Position numbers and translations under genes: made by a program. A stretch of DNA of 64,000 nucleotides, from positions 2,266,501 to 2,330,500 of the forward strand of contig NZ_CP129672.1 in NCBI RefSeq assembly GCF_030505195.1, read 5' to 3'. Within the stretch, counting starts at the first letter, position 1, and each line of letters starts with the position of its first letter. Below, one piece after another: positions 43,079 to 52,281 of this stretch. Source of the DNA: Comamonas testosteroni (GTDB taxonomy: Bacteria > Pseudomonadota > Gammaproteobacteria > Burkholderiales > Burkholderiaceae_C). The notes below the pieces were generated by a model. That model made no database searches. It was not told the DNA's origin and worked only from the letters and a program-made list of their open reading frames with translations.

Positions 43079-43699
43079 TTATGGCTTCTGGCTGGGCTGG
43101 ATGACGCCCTTGACCCGTCCCTGCATCTGCAGAATCTGGTCAAGGTGCGCGTACTGCATGCTGTCACCTGTAAATCTGTCATTGCCACGGGTCATGACCA
43201 CAGACTTGTTGGTACTGACGCGCTCGTCATTGGGCCAGATTTGCAGGAATTCGCTCTCCAGCCGCATGGCGGGCAAAGCCTTCTGGGTTGCAGTTGCAGG
43301 CACCGGCTCGCGCTCAATGACGGCCTGGCCGAACATCTGGATTTCCGAGCCATCGCCATTGCTCAGTGCCCGGTTGGAGCTGCCCACGGTCTTGCGCCCA
43401 TCAGGCGTGAAGCTCAGCATGCGTGCGTCGTAGACCTCCAGCGTATCGGTATCGGGAAAGTGCTCACCTGTCGTGCCATTCAGTCGATTTTTGAGGCGGC
43501 CCGATGCTTCGAAATTCTTGATGACGAAGTCTTTGAGGAAATAGTCCGGATCGTGCCGCACGACCTTCTCCGCGCCGCTGACAATCGGCTTGGGAGCATT
43601 GCGCACCAGCCACCAGGTGCCCAGAGCCAGCAGGCCCATGATGAGCACGGGGAGGTACATCGAGGCCTTGTCGCCCACACGGCGCCATTGCCCACTCAT
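43079..43699 (-). CDS. lptC: LPS export protein LptC
   Basis: The 206-residue bitopic inner-membrane protein has a single N-terminal helix (MYLPVLIMGLLALGTWWLV) and a periplasmic LptC jelly roll that passes LPS from LptB2FG to LptA. It overlaps the kdsC stop by four bases and sits in the kdsD-kdsC-lptC order usual in proteobacteria. The lptA and lptB genes do not follow; an SDR gene does. Confidence 0.88.
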   Translation of the reverse strand: MSGQWRRVGDKASMYLPVLIMGLLALGTWWLVRNAPKPIVSGAEKVVRHDPDYFLKDFVIKNFEASGRLKNRLNGTTGEHFPDTDTLEVYDARMLSFTPDGRKTVGSSNRALSNGDGSEIQMFGQAVIEREPVPATATQKALPAMRLESEFLQIWPNDERVSTNKSVVMTRGNDRFTGDSMQYAHLDQILQMQGRVKGVIQPSQKP

Positions 43700-44259
43700 G
43701 AGCCATACCCCGAAAGCAGCGCCGCATAAGCGCCATTGGCGGCCAGGAGCAGATCGCAGAACTGCCGCACCGCCCCCTCTCCGCCATTCTTGGCACTGAC
43801 CCAGTCCGCCACATGCGATGCCTCGTCATGGGCATTGGCGGGTGCGCAGGAAAAGTGGCTGCGACGCATGACAGGAAGATCGGGCCAGTCGTCTCCCATG
43901 GCGGCGGCCTGCGGCCATTGCAGACCCAGTTCAGCCAGGATGGACTCGGCAGCCGGCACTTTGTCCTCCGTGCCAAAGCGCGCATGTTCAATGCCCAGTT
44001 GCTTCAAGCGCAAACGCAGCGGCGCGGAGTCTCGCCCCGTCACCACGGCCGGCGTGATGCCGGCCTTTTGCAACATTTTCAGGCCATGACCGTCCAGCGT
44101 ATGGAAGCGCTTGAGGACCTCACCCTCGCCCGAGAAGTACAGGCCGCCGTCGGTCAGGACGCCATCCACATCGAAGAAGGCCACACGAATTCCCTGGGCC
44201 TTGAGCAACAGCTGTGGATCCCATTGCTGGCGGGGTGTCAGAGCAGGTCGGTTCATCAA
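43696..44259 (-). CDS. kdsC: KDO-8-phosphate phosphatase KdsC
   Basis: The 187-residue HAD-fold enzyme removes phosphate from KDO-8-P in lipopolysaccharide core synthesis. The nucleophile Asp30 and Asp32 are in FFDVDGVLTDG, with VVTGRDS and MGDDWPDLPVM completing the active site. It overlaps kdsD and lptC by four bases on each side, so the three genes are translated in a chain. Confidence 0.93.
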   Translation of the reverse strand: MMNRPALTPRQQWDPQLLLKAQGIRVAFFDVDGVLTDGGLYFSGEGEVLKRFHTLDGHGLKMLQKAGITPAVVTGRDSAPLRLRLKQLGIEHARFGTEDKVPAAESILAELGLQWPQAAAMGDDWPDLPVMRRSHFSCAPANAHDEASHVADWVSAKNGGEGAVRQFCDLLLAANGAYAALLSGYGS

Positions 44260-45257
44260 ATCACCTTGGCACGCATCAGATCGCGAATATGCACCACGCC
44301 CTGCAGGAGCTGGTTGTCGTCGGCCACCAACACTGCAGTAATGCCATGCTCTTCCATCATGCGTGCCGCAGCAACCGCCAGCAGATCAGGCTTGATCGTC
44401 AGAGGCCTGGCATGCATGACGTCCTGCGCCGAGCGGCTGCGCAGATCCACGCCTGCTTCCACACAGCGGCGCAAATCACCATCGGTAAAGATCCCCACCA
44501 GCTCACCGGATGCGTTGACCACAGCGGAGCAGCCCAGGCCCTTGGCACTCATTTCGCGCATCAGGTCCACGCTACTCACATCCTGGACAACCTGGGGCAC
44601 ATCGACACCACGACGCATCACATCGCGCACATGGGTCAGCAGGCGTCGACCCAGAGCTCCTCCGGGATGCGAGCGAGCAAAATCCTCGGCACCAAAGCCC
44701 CGGGCATCGAGCAAGGCCACGGCCAGCGCATCTCCCATGGCCAGCTGAGCCGTGGTGCTGGCAGTGGGTGCCAGGTTCAAGGGGCAAGCTTCCTTGTCCA
44801 CATGGGTGTCCAGCACCCAGTCTGCATGCTTGGCCAGTGTCGATTGCAGACCGCCGGTCACGGCCACCAGGGGCACGCCCATGCGCTTGATGGCGGGCAA
44901 CACGCCGGTCAGCTCATCGGTCTCGCCGCTGTTGGACAAGGCCAGCACCAGATCGTCCTGCGTCAGCATGCCCAGATCGCCATGACTGGCTTCTGCGGGG
45001 TGCACGAAAAAGGAGGGGGTCCCTGTGGACGCGAGCGTCGCGGCCACCTTGCGGCCCACATGCCCGCTTTTGCCCATACCCATGACCACCACACGGCCCG
45101 GCAGCTGCAGAATGCGCTGAACCACAGCCGTGAATGCGCCATTGAGGCGCGCCGACATCGCACCCAAGGCGGCGGCCTCTATATCCAGGGCCTCGCGGGC
45201 CAGGCTCAAAGCTCGCGGTGCGTCAATCAGACGCGAATTGGCAGCATCAGAATTCAT
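44256..45257 (-). CDS. kdsD: Arabinose-5-phosphate isomerase KdsD
   Basis: The 333-residue protein has an N-terminal SIS sugar-isomerase domain (about 45-180; RVVVMGMGKSGHVGRKVAATL and HPAEASHGDLGML) and two CBS domains (about 205-333; GIFTDGDLRR). It converts ribulose-5-P to arabinose-5-P, the first step to KDO. It is the first gene of the kdsD-kdsC-lptC unit and is divergent from apt across 112 bases. Confidence 0.94.
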   Translation of the reverse strand: MNSDAANSRLIDAPRALSLAREALDIEAAALGAMSARLNGAFTAVVQRILQLPGRVVVMGMGKSGHVGRKVAATLASTGTPSFFVHPAEASHGDLGMLTQDDLVLALSNSGETDELTGVLPAIKRMGVPLVAVTGGLQSTLAKHADWVLDTHVDKEACPLNLAPTASTTAQLAMGDALAVALLDARGFGAEDFARSHPGGALGRRLLTHVRDVMRRGVDVPQVVQDVSSVDLMREMSAKGLGCSAVVNASGELVGIFTDGDLRRCVEAGVDLRSRSAQDVMHARPLTIKPDLLAVAAARMMEEHGITAVLVADDNQLLQGVVHIRDLMRAKVI

Positions 45258-45369
45258 GCCCGGATTTTAGCCAGCCCATGCTTGCCGGGCAGCGGGCAAC
45301 ATCCCTTTGGCCCGCATTTCAGACCTGAGCCCATACACTGGCGAGCATTCAAGAACTCAGGCATGCCCC

Positions 45370-45927
45370 ATGCAAACTTCCACCAGCGTCAACGACTATC
45401 TGCGCGACCATATCCGCACCGTGCCGGACTGGCCTGCGCCGGGCGTGCAATTCCGCGACATCACACCCCTGCTGCAAGATCCCAAGGTCTTTCGCATCAT
45501 GACCGATGCCTTTGTTCACCGTTACATGGACCCCAAGCTGCGCCCTGACGTGGTGGCCGGCCTGGATGCGCGCGGATTTATTCTGGGTGCAGTGATCGCT
45601 CACGAGCTCAACATCGGCTTTGTACCCATCCGCAAAAAAGGCAAGCTGCCCTTCACCACGGTGGAGGAAACCTATGAGCTCGAATACGGCAGCGCTACCG
45701 TGGAACTGCACACCGATGCTGTCAAGTCCGGCGACCGTGTGTTGCTGATTGATGATTTGATCGCCACCGGCGGCACCATGATGGCCGGCAAGAAACTGCT
45801 GGAAAAGCTGGGGGCTACCGTGGTGGAAGGCGCAGCGATTGTGGATCTGCCGGAACTGGGCGGCTCCAAGCACCTCAAGGACAGCGGACTGCCCCTGTTC
45901 ACTCTGGTTGACTTTACCGGGCACTGA
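45370..45927 (+). CDS. apt: Adenine phosphoribosyltransferase
   Basis: The 185-residue type I PRTase has the PRPP-binding loop [14 protein letters not shown] (near 122-135), the hood start [20 protein letters not shown] and [11 protein letters not shown]. It salvages adenine to AMP. ATG 45370 opens the usual N-terminus. No terminator separates it from the converging gene at 45950. Confidence 0.95.
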   Translation: MQTSTSVNDYLRDHIRTVPDWPAPGVQFRDITPLLQDPKVFRIMTDAFVHRYMDPKLRPDVVAGLDARGFILGAVIAHELNIGFVPIRKKGKLPFTTVEETYELEYGSATVELHTDAVKSGDRVLLIDDLIATGGTMMAGKKLLEKLGATVVEGAAIVDLPELGGSKHLKDSGLPLFTLVDFTGH

Positions 45928-45949
45928 GCAGCCCAGCAGCAGCCCTGGA

Positions 45950-46618
45950 TCAGCGCAGCTCTCCGTACTGGGTCGTGCCCAGAGAGCCCAGTCCAGACAC
46001 GGCAAATTCGCCCCCCTCCTCATGACCAGAGCCAGGGCCCAGCAATGGCACCTGGCGTGATTGGCGCACACTAGCAGGCGATCCAGCAGCCATGGCCACC
46101 GCCTGCTTGAACGCATCCATTTCCTGCGCGTCAATGGGCTCGAAAGAACGGCCTGAATGTGCCGCAACCGGAGCATGGCGAGGTGCCTGCATCGGGGGTA
46201 CAGCCCCGTCAAAAAACTGCGTCTGCACAAAATCCGGGCTAGCAGCACTTTGAAGCTGCCCATTCACGCGCCAGTAAACGGCGTGAACCCCTGCATCCAT
46301 ACGGGTTCTGGCGAGCTCAGCAATCATTGCCTCGATATGTCTTTGCTGCTGAGCATCCGCAGCGTATGCAGGAGCCAGATCCACCATCACAACAAAGCGC
46401 AGGCCAACGCTGTCCAGAGAGAGCACCTTGAATTTGTATCCGGCCGAAAGAATGCCGACCCTGACCATGGCTTCACGCACGATGACGTACAGCTGCTCGC
46501 GTCTGGCAGAGCGCTCACGGCGCTGCGACTGACGCGCTACAGGATCATCCTCGTGGCGCGGTGCTTGCGTGCTACCTTCTCGGCGAGGCCCGCGAGAAAA
46601 CCATCGGAACAGGGACAT
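45950..46618 (-). CDS. Conserved-looking hypothetical protein
   Basis: I do not recognise this 222-residue soluble protein. The N-terminus SLFRWFSRGPRREG is basic and aromatic, and residues 45-130 form a compact predicted domain (QLYVIVREAMVRVGILSAGYKFKVLSLDSVGLRFVVMVDLAP, quoted only as its QLYVIVREAMVRVG start). The C-terminal 70 residues are low-complexity. It is 142 bases downstream of the cNMP-binding gene on the same strand. The start Met (complement of 46616-46618) follows GGAAC-type sequence only weakly resembling a ribosome site. Confidence 0.7.
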   Translation of the reverse strand: MSLFRWFSRGPRREGSTQAPRHEDDPVARQSQRRERSARREQLYVIVREAMVRVGILSAGYKFKVLSLDSVGLRFVVMVDLAPAYAADAQQQRHIEAMIAELARTRMDAGVHAVYWRVNGQLQSAASPDFVQTQFFDGAVPPMQAPRHAPVAAHSGRSFEPIDAQEMDAFKQAVAMAAGSPASVRQSRQVPLLGPGSGHEEGGEFAVSGLGSLGTTQYGELR

Positions 46619-46760
46619 GAGCACACTCGAACAAGCAGTATTTACAACAAGACACATTCTGCCTCCAGGTCTGGAGCAGCTCGTGACATTTAACGAAATA
46701 TTAGCCTTTGTCCGACGTGGATCAAGCGCCAAGCCCGGTCGAAAAACAAAAAATCTTCAC

Positions 46761-47240
46761 TCAGGTGCTGGCCACCCGGCGACGAGTGTCCCCTGCGCGG
46801 CGGGCCAGCACCTGACCTGCCATGGTCAACAGCGCCAGCGCCAGAGCAGGCTGGCGGTTGGCAATTTCGGAATAACGCAGCGCAGTCAGACACCATAGAC
46901 GGCTGGGCGCTGCGGCCTGAACCGTGGCCTTGCGTGGTCGATGGGCGAAAAAAGCCCCTTCCCCCACAATCGCCCCCGGCCCCACCAAAGCCAGGCGGAT
47001 TCTTTCTTTCGAATCCTGGTAATGCACGCTCAGCGAGCCGTACTCCACCAGGTACAGATTGCGGTCCAGCGCCCCTTCGGCAAACAACACCTCGCTGGCT
47101 GCCAGATTGATCGGCTGCAGATACGGCGCCAACAACTCCCATTGAGCGGCATTGAGTACGTTTTGAGCGGTATCGGTGGCAACCGAGGTCGTCATCGCCT
47201 GGATCAGCGCCGACAAATCCTGAGGTGTTGAAGCGAACAT
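46761..47240 (-). CDS. Single-domain cyclic nucleotide-binding (Crp-type sensor) protein
   Basis: The 159-residue protein consists of one cNMP-binding beta-roll (about 35-140; LAASEVLFAEGALDRNLYLVEYGSLSV and VGEGAFFAHRPRKATV, quoted by pieces) and a C-terminal helix. There is no helix-turn-helix, so it is not a transcription factor. Position 90-105 has GPGAIVGEGAFF, resembling the phosphate-binding cassette but without the canonical Arg-Ser. It may regulate another protein, perhaps that of the gene downstream. Confidence 0.8.
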   Translation of the reverse strand: MFASTPQDLSALIQAMTTSVATDTAQNVLNAAQWELLAPYLQPINLAASEVLFAEGALDRNLYLVEYGSLSVHYQDSKERIRLALVGPGAIVGEGAFFAHRPRKATVQAAAPSRLWCLTALRYSEIANRQPALALALLTMAGQVLARRAGDTRRRVAST

Positions 47241-47537
47241 AAGCAGTGGGTAGAACGCGAACGCCGCATGTCATCCGGTTGGACAAATCCGGATACACAT
47301 CCCGGCCGCTCAGGGTAAAAGAAATTCATAGCGCGCCATGGCTCGCCATCAACGCAGGCTGAATGCTAAGCGACTCTGACAGTCCCGCCAATCACTTGCG
47401 GTGAGGAGTTACTGTCACTTCCCCAAAGTGTCTGCCTCTTCATCCGCGTCAAAGCAAAAAAGGATCGATGATTCGATCCTTTTTTGATAGCTTACATCGC
47501 TCTTCCCAGTTGGGTTAGCGCCACTTTTCAATGGAAA
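47241..47537. other. Gap between cNMP-binding gene and pgk
   Basis: This 297-base region has no gene that I can support. It contains the terminator at 47456-47485 and, right after it, a degenerate copy of the ATAGCT..AGCGCTT repeat (GATAGCTTACATCGCTCTTC near 47486-47505). Confidence 0.5.
47456..47485. terminator. Bidirectional terminator after pgk
   Basis: AAAAAAGGATCG (47456-47467) and CGATCCTTTTTT (47474-47485) form a perfect 12-bp stem with loop ATGATT. Read leftward it is the natural terminator of pgk, whose stop is at 47538. Confidence 0.92.
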
Positions 47538-48731
47538 TCAGCCATTGGCGCGCTTTTCCAGGATCTCGAAGGCAGGCAGCTTCTTGCCCTCCAGCACTTC
47601 CAGGAAGGCACCGCCGCCTGTGGAGATGTAGCCCACATCCTTTTCAATACCGTACTTGGCAATGGCGGCCAGAGTATCACCGCCGCCGGCAATGCTGAAG
47701 GCGGGGGACTCGGCAATCGCCTGGGCGATGACCTTGGTGCCATTGGCAAACTGGTCGAACTCGAACACGCCCACGGGGCCGTTCCAGACGATGGTGCCGG
47801 CCTTCTTGAGCTGCTCGGCCAGCAGGGCTGCGGTTTCCGGGCCGATGTCCAGAATCATGTCGTCATCCGCCACTTCGGAGGCCTTCTTGACGGTGGCCAC
47901 GGCGTCGGCTGCAAAGGTCTTGGCGGTGACCACGTCGGTGGGCACGGGCACATTGGCGCCACGGGCAGCCATGACGTCGATCACGGCCTTGGCATCGGCC
48001 ACCAGATCGGGCTCGGCCAGCGACTTGCCAATCTTCAGGCCGGCAGCCAGCATGAAGGTGTTGGCAATGCCGCCGCCCACGATGAGCTGATCCACCTTGT
48101 CGGCCAGGCTCTTGAGGATGGTCAGCTTGGTGGACACCTTGGAGCCGGCCACGATGGCGGCCAGGGGACGGGCGGGCGCAGCCAGTGCCTTGTTCAGCGC
48201 GTCGATCTCGGCCGACAGCAGCGGGCCGGCGCAGGCGATGGGAGCGTATTCTGCGATGCCGTAGGTCGTGCCTTCGGCACGGTGAGCGGTGCCGAAGGCA
48301 TCGTTCACAAAGATGTCGCAGAGCTTGGCCAGCTTCTGGGCCAGCTCGGGCTTGTTCTTCTTCTCGCCCACGTTGACGCGGCAGTTTTCCAGCAGCACGA
48401 CCTGGCCGGGCGCGACCTGCACGCCGTCCACCCAGTTGGCCACCAGGGGCACATCGCGGCCCAGCAGCTCGGACAGGCGCTTGGCCACGGGTGCCAGCGA
48501 GTCCTCGGGCTTGAATTCGCCTTCGGTGGGGCGGCCCAGGTGGCTGGTGACCATCACCGCAGCGCCGGCCTTCAAAGCCATTTCGATGGCCGGCACGGAA
48601 GCGCGCACACGCGTGTCTTCGGTGATTTCACCGGCGTCGTTCAAGGGCACGTTCAGGTCGGCACGGATGAAAACACGTTGTCCCTGGGCATTGCCCTGGG
48701 CGCACAGATCGGAGAAGCGGATGATGTTCAT
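47538..48731 (-). CDS. pgk: Phosphoglycerate kinase
   Basis: The 397-residue glycolytic enzyme has the substrate-binding [12 protein letters not shown] (residues 19-30), TSHLGRP, the hinge and the nucleotide part [19 protein letters not shown] and [18 protein letters not shown]. Length is normal. The start (complement of 48729-48731) lies six bases after a hairpin with a T-tract (48737-48759). The only ribosome-site-like GGAG is 15 bases from the ATG inside that hairpin, an unusual spacing. Confidence 0.96.
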   Translation of the reverse strand: MNIIRFSDLCAQGNAQGQRVFIRADLNVPLNDAGEITEDTRVRASVPAIEMALKAGAAVMVTSHLGRPTEGEFKPEDSLAPVAKRLSELLGRDVPLVANWVDGVQVAPGQVVLLENCRVNVGEKKNKPELAQKLAKLCDIFVNDAFGTAHRAEGTTYGIAEYAPIACAGPLLSAEIDALNKALAAPARPLAAIVAGSKVSTKLTILKSLADKVDQLIVGGGIANTFMLAAGLKIGKSLAEPDLVADAKAVIDVMAARGANVPVPTDVVTAKTFAADAVATVKKASEVADDDMILDIGPETAALLAEQLKKAGTIVWNGPVGVFEFDQFANGTKVIAQAIAESPAFSIAGGGDTLAAIAKYGIEKDVGYISTGGGAFLEVLEGKKLPAFEILEKRANG

Positions 48732-48736
48732 GCAGC

Positions 48737-48759
48737 AAAAAAGCGACTCCGAAAGTCGC
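48737..48759 (-). promoter_or_regulatory. Hairpin plus T6 immediately before pgk
   Basis: On the minus strand GCGACT-TTCGG-AGTCGC is followed by TTTTTT and then GCTGC-ATG. It looks like a small terminator, and it contains the only GGAG of the leader. It may be an attenuator or may control ribosome access. Confidence 0.55.
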
Positions 48760-48912
48760 CCATACAAAGGTTGGAAAACAAAAAATCTGCCTGCATTCTA
48801 GGGCGATCACCTCTTTCAGGCATCGCTTTTACACGCTTACTCGACTCAAAAACAGGAGCATCTTGTGCGCTCTGTAACTGGATTTCAAGCCTTTCTATCG
48901 GGAGCTAATATG

Positions 48913-48939
48913 AAAACAGGAGCACGCAGCTCCTGTTTT
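48913..48939. terminator. Terminator after azlD
   Basis: AAAACAGGAGC (48913-48923) and GCTCCTGTTTT (48929-48939) form a perfect 11-bp stem with loop ACGCA, and T/A runs on both sides. It lies just downstream of the azlD stop (48954, minus strand). A second copy of AAAACAGGAGCA lies at 48849-48860. Confidence 0.85.
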
Positions 48940-48953
48940 GTCGGGTCTTGAGG

Positions 48954-49286
48954 CTACCAGCCCAGACCGATATGCAGCGGCAGATAAATCGCCATCCCTA
49001 AAGCAATGGTGCCAAGAATGCTGCGCTTGTAAAAAAAATACACCACCGAAGCAGCCAGCGCAGGCAATCGCGCATCGGCCAGACTGCCTATCAGCTGACC
49101 ATTGCTCATCACGATCTCGGGCGCAATCACCGCTGCCAGGGCCGCCAACGGCGCGTATTTGAGCCCGCGCTTGAGCCAGTTGGGCAGCGGCAGCTCACGC
49201 TCGGGGATCATGAAGAAAGCACGCGTGATCAGCGTGATGAGCGCCAGACCGATGCAGGCAACGATGACCCAGAAACTGCTCATCAT
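48954..49286 (-). CDS. azlD: AzlD, small subunit of branched-chain amino acid exporter
   Basis: The 110-residue protein has four short membrane helices and matches AzlD/YgaH. With AzlC it exports branched-chain or related amino acids. It overlaps the azlC stop by four bases (ATGA), and the two are clearly one unit. Confidence 0.9.
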   Translation of the reverse strand: MMSSFWVIVACIGLALITLITRAFFMIPERELPLPNWLKRGLKYAPLAALAAVIAPEIVMSNGQLIGSLADARLPALAASVVYFFYKRSILGTIALGMAIYLPLHIGLGW

Positions 49287-50053
49287 GACCGCTCCTCCTC
49301 ATCCTTCACCGCAGGCAGCCGGCTGGCCTGCTTTTGCAGCTGCTCGGCCGTCAGGCCTGCAGCCACGGCGGCAGCGATCGCCACCAGGATATTGAGCTTG
49401 AGCGGCAGCGCAAAAGCCGCCACGGCTGCCGTACAGGCTACGATCGAGGCCACCCAGGTTGCGCGGTCCTTGAGCATGGACAACAGCACGCCCAACAACG
49501 CCAGCACGCCGGCGAAGCCCAGCCCCCAGGACAGAGGAATCTGATCGGCCAGGAAAATGCCCAGCGTGGACGGGATCTGCCAGGCCACCCAGTTGGTCAG
49601 CGCCGCACCCCAGAAATAGGGCAGTTGCTCGGGCTGCGGCCTGGCCTCTGGGTAGCGGCGCATGAAGTTCACGAAAATCACATCGCCGCTGAAATAGGCG
49701 ACCGCCAGACGGTGACGCAGACTCAGGTTGGCGAAATAGCTGCGCCACATGCTGGACAGGATCACAAAACGCAGGTTCACGCAGATGGCGGTGAACCAGA
49801 CCACCCACAGCGGAGCTCCCACGGCCATCAGCGGCAGCACGGCCAACTGGGCACTGCCCGCATAGACAGTCAAGCCCATGAGCAGCGCCAGGGGAACGGA
49901 AAGGCCGCTTTTGACCATGGCCACGCCGGTCACCAGACCCCAGGCGGCAATGCCCAGAGCGGTGCCACCCATCTCTTTGGAGCCGACCCAGAAGAACGGA
50001 TCCCTGACTATCGATTTCGCACGCTGACCCAGCGTGAGCACCATATCCGTCAT
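49283..50053 (-). CDS. azlC: AzlC, large subunit of branched-chain amino acid exporter
   Basis: The 256-residue integral membrane protein has the AzlC signatures [22 protein letters not shown] (in parts), [16 protein letters not shown] and NLRFVILSS. It overlaps fmt upstream by four bases (ATGA) and azlD downstream likewise, so it was appended to the def-fmt operon. ATG (complement of 50051-50053) is the family start. Confidence 0.9.
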   Translation of the reverse strand: MTDMVLTLGQRAKSIVRDPFFWVGSKEMGGTALGIAAWGLVTGVAMVKSGLSVPLALLMGLTVYAGSAQLAVLPLMAVGAPLWVVWFTAICVNLRFVILSSMWRSYFANLSLRHRLAVAYFSGDVIFVNFMRRYPEARPQPEQLPYFWGAALTNWVAWQIPSTLGIFLADQIPLSWGLGFAGVLALLGVLLSMLKDRATWVASIVACTAAVAAFALPLKLNILVAIAAAVAAGLTAEQLQKQASRLPAVKDEEERS

Positions 50054-51015
50054 ACCTCGCCAGCATCCTCGCCCAGTTGCGCGCCTGCGGGCAACTCGAA
50101 GCCACGCAGAAAATCGCCTGCGGCCAGGCGCTTGCCGCCCGCGCGCTGCAGCAGCGTCATATTGAGGACGCCACTGCCACAGGCCACGCGCACGCCCCGG
50201 GCATCGGCTGACAGCACGCAGCCGGGCGCGCCGCTGCCTTGCTGGGCCTGTGCTTCCCAGACCTTGATGGCTTCGCCGCCCAGACTGGTGGCACCGCCGG
50301 GGAAGGGATTGAAAGCACGCAGGCGGCGCGCAATGACGTCGGCGCTTTCGCTCCAGTCGATCAGGCTCTCGGCCTTCTCGATCTTGTGTGCATAGGTCAC
50401 TCCATCGGCAGGCTGTGGCGTGCGATTGAGACCTCCGCAGGCCGCCATTTCCAGCGCTTGCACAATCAGGCGGCCGCCCAGCGTGGCCAGCTTGTCGTGC
50501 AGGCTGGCCGTGGTGTCGTGCGCAGAAATCGGCAGACGCTCGATCACGCACATATCGCCGGTATCCAGGCCGGCATCCATCTGCATGATGGTGACGCCGG
50601 TTTCGGCATCGCCGGCCTCGATGGCGCGATGAATCGGCGCTGCACCGCGCCAGCGCGGCAGCAGGCTGGCGTGAATGTTCAAGCAGCCCAGGCGCGGCGT
50701 ATCGAGCACCCATTGGGGCAGGATCAGGCCATAGGCAGCCACCACCATCACATCGGCCTGGGCGGCATCGATAGCGACCTTTGCGGCAGCGGCGTCTTCG
50801 GGATATTTACCGTCCAGACGCAGGCTCAGCGGCTGGGCCACGGCAATGCCATGCTCCAAAGCGCACTGCTTGACGGGAGAGGCTTGCAGCTTCATGCCGC
50901 GCCCGGCGGGGCGATCCGGCTGCGTCAGCACCAACGGGACTTCAAAACCTGCAGCCAGCAGACTCTCCAGGGCCACGCGCGCAAATTCGGGCGTGCCGGC
51001 AAAAATGACTTTCAT
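50050..51015 (-). CDS. fmt: Methionyl-tRNA formyltransferase
   Basis: The 321-residue enzyme transfers a formyl group from 10-formyl-THF to Met-tRNAi. The N-terminal fold [19 protein letters not shown], the catalytic [20 protein letters not shown] (Asn-His and SLLPRWRG) and the C-terminal OB-like part are in place. I chose the ATG at 51013-51015 giving [12 protein letters not shown]; a GTG nine bases upstream is also possible. It lies downstream of a BamE-like lipoprotein gene and def. Confidence 0.95.
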   Translation of the reverse strand: MKVIFAGTPEFARVALESLLAAGFEVPLVLTQPDRPAGRGMKLQASPVKQCALEHGIAVAQPLSLRLDGKYPEDAAAAKVAIDAAQADVMVVAAYGLILPQWVLDTPRLGCLNIHASLLPRWRGAAPIHRAIEAGDAETGVTIMQMDAGLDTGDMCVIERLPISAHDTTASLHDKLATLGGRLIVQALEMAACGGLNRTPQPADGVTYAHKIEKAESLIDWSESADVIARRLRAFNPFPGGATSLGGEAIKVWEAQAQQGSGAPGCVLSADARGVRVACGSGVLNMTLLQRAGGKRLAAGDFLRGFELPAGAQLGEDAGEV

Positions 51016-51029
51016 GGGGCTCACAAATT

Positions 51030-51051
51030 AAAAAGGCAGCCGTCGGCTGCC
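51030..51051 (-). terminator. Terminator between BamE-like and fmt genes
   Basis: On the minus strand GGCAGCC-GAC-GGCTGCC is followed by TTTTT. The stem is perfect 7 bp. It would end the def-lipoprotein transcript before fmt, with some read-through expected since fmt has no obvious promoter of its own. Confidence 0.8.
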
Positions 51052-51057
51052 AGATGT

Positions 51058-51555
51058 TCAAAGATGCGGTTCTTTGAAGTAGATGCTCTCATCGGTGAAC
51101 ATGACCTTCTGAACCACCCCTTGCGGGTCTATGTGCACGTGGGCACGCCGAGCAAAGGTATTGTCCAGAAAACGGTAGGTCCAGATGTCACCTTTGAAAC
51201 TGTAGACCCTCTCGACTATGGCGGGCGGACCAAACACGCGGTAGACATCGTCACGGGTGTCAACGCCGTTGCGCAACGCGAAAAAATGCGCCGTATTCAG
51301 CACCTGCTCCACACGCACCAGCTTGTGCCGGGCATCGAAATCCATGTGATAGACCTGCTGACCAGCCGGCTGCTGGCTATAGACCAGACGCTGGCCGCCG
51401 TCGGGCAGAGGCACGACCAGGGTGGGTTTGCCCATGCCTTTTTCCACCTCGGCCTGAGGCAGGCCGGGCTTTTGCCACTGGGGCACCATACAACCCGCCA
51501 AACCCAACGTCAGCAGACTGGCGGTCAACAGTGTTTGCAGGCGAGGCAGGGACAT
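51058..51555 (-). CDS. BamE/OmlA-like outer-membrane lipoprotein
   Basis: The 165-residue protein has a lipoprotein signal with lipobox LAGC (Cys22). The mature part has the BamE-like tandem helices-and-sheets pattern (GKPTLVVPLPDGG, DDVYRVFGPPAIVERVYSFKGDIWTYR). It may assist outer-membrane assembly. It starts 10 bases after def. It is not the usual BamE gene context, so a paralogue is possible. Confidence 0.75.
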   Translation of the reverse strand: MSLPRLQTLLTASLLTLGLAGCMVPQWQKPGLPQAEVEKGMGKPTLVVPLPDGGQRLVYSQQPAGQQVYHMDFDARHKLVRVEQVLNTAHFFALRNGVDTRDDVYRVFGPPAIVERVYSFKGDIWTYRFLDNTFARRAHVHIDPQGVVQKVMFTDESIYFKEPHL

Positions 51556-51565
51556 GGGACTCCGA

Positions 51566-52078
51566 TCAGGCCCTCAGGGCTTGCTTTTGTGCCTTGACCA
51601 GCTTGGTCTTGATGCGATTGCGCTTCAGCGGCGAGAGGTACTCGACAAACACCTTACCCAGCAGGTGATCCATCTCGTGCTGGATACAGATGGCCAGCAT
51701 GCCTTCGGCGTCGATCTCACGGCTGTTGCCGCGCTCATCCAGGGCCTTGACCTTGACGGCAATGGAGCGCTCCACGCCGTCGTAGATGCCGGGCACGGAC
51801 AGGCAGCCTTCCTCGCCAAGCTGCTTTTCCTCGCTGGCCCAGAGAATCTCGGGGTTGATCAGAGTCATGGGCTCATTGCGCTTCTCGGACACGTCAATCA
51901 CGATGACGCGCTCATGCACATCAATCTGCGTCGCGGCCAAGCCGATGCCCTGGGCGTCATACATGGTCTCGAGCATGTCTTTCACCAGAGTCTGGATGCG
52001 CTCATCCACCTGCGCCACGGGCTTGGCGACCTTGTGAAGACGGGGATCGGGATAGCAGAGGATGGAAAGAATGGCCAT
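51566..52078 (-). CDS. def: Peptide deformylase
   Basis: The 170-residue metalloenzyme has the three family motifs GIGLAATQ (44-51), EEGCLSVPG (with metal Cys) and [10 protein letters not shown] (HExxH metal site). It removes the formyl group from nascent proteins. It is the first gene of the def-lipoprotein-fmt-azlCD row and is divergent from the LysM gene across 203 bases. Confidence 0.96.
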   Translation of the reverse strand: MAILSILCYPDPRLHKVAKPVAQVDERIQTLVKDMLETMYDAQGIGLAATQIDVHERVIVIDVSEKRNEPMTLINPEILWASEEKQLGEEGCLSVPGIYDGVERSIAVKVKALDERGNSREIDAEGMLAICIQHEMDHLLGKVFVEYLSPLKRNRIKTKLVKAQKQALRA

Positions 52079-52281
52079 GGTGTCTTGGTAAATCTGTCGT
52101 TATTGTCCCAACATTTGACGCCAAACGCTTGTCACGCCCTCAATAAACATTGATCTATCGAGGCCTTGCATCGAGAATTTCGACACATTTGTAGGACTTA
52201 TTGGCTGGCTATGCCAAGATCGGCCACAGTGCGGCGACGCGAGGGACGCTGCAGCAAACGAATCCCGCCAGAAGGAATTTC

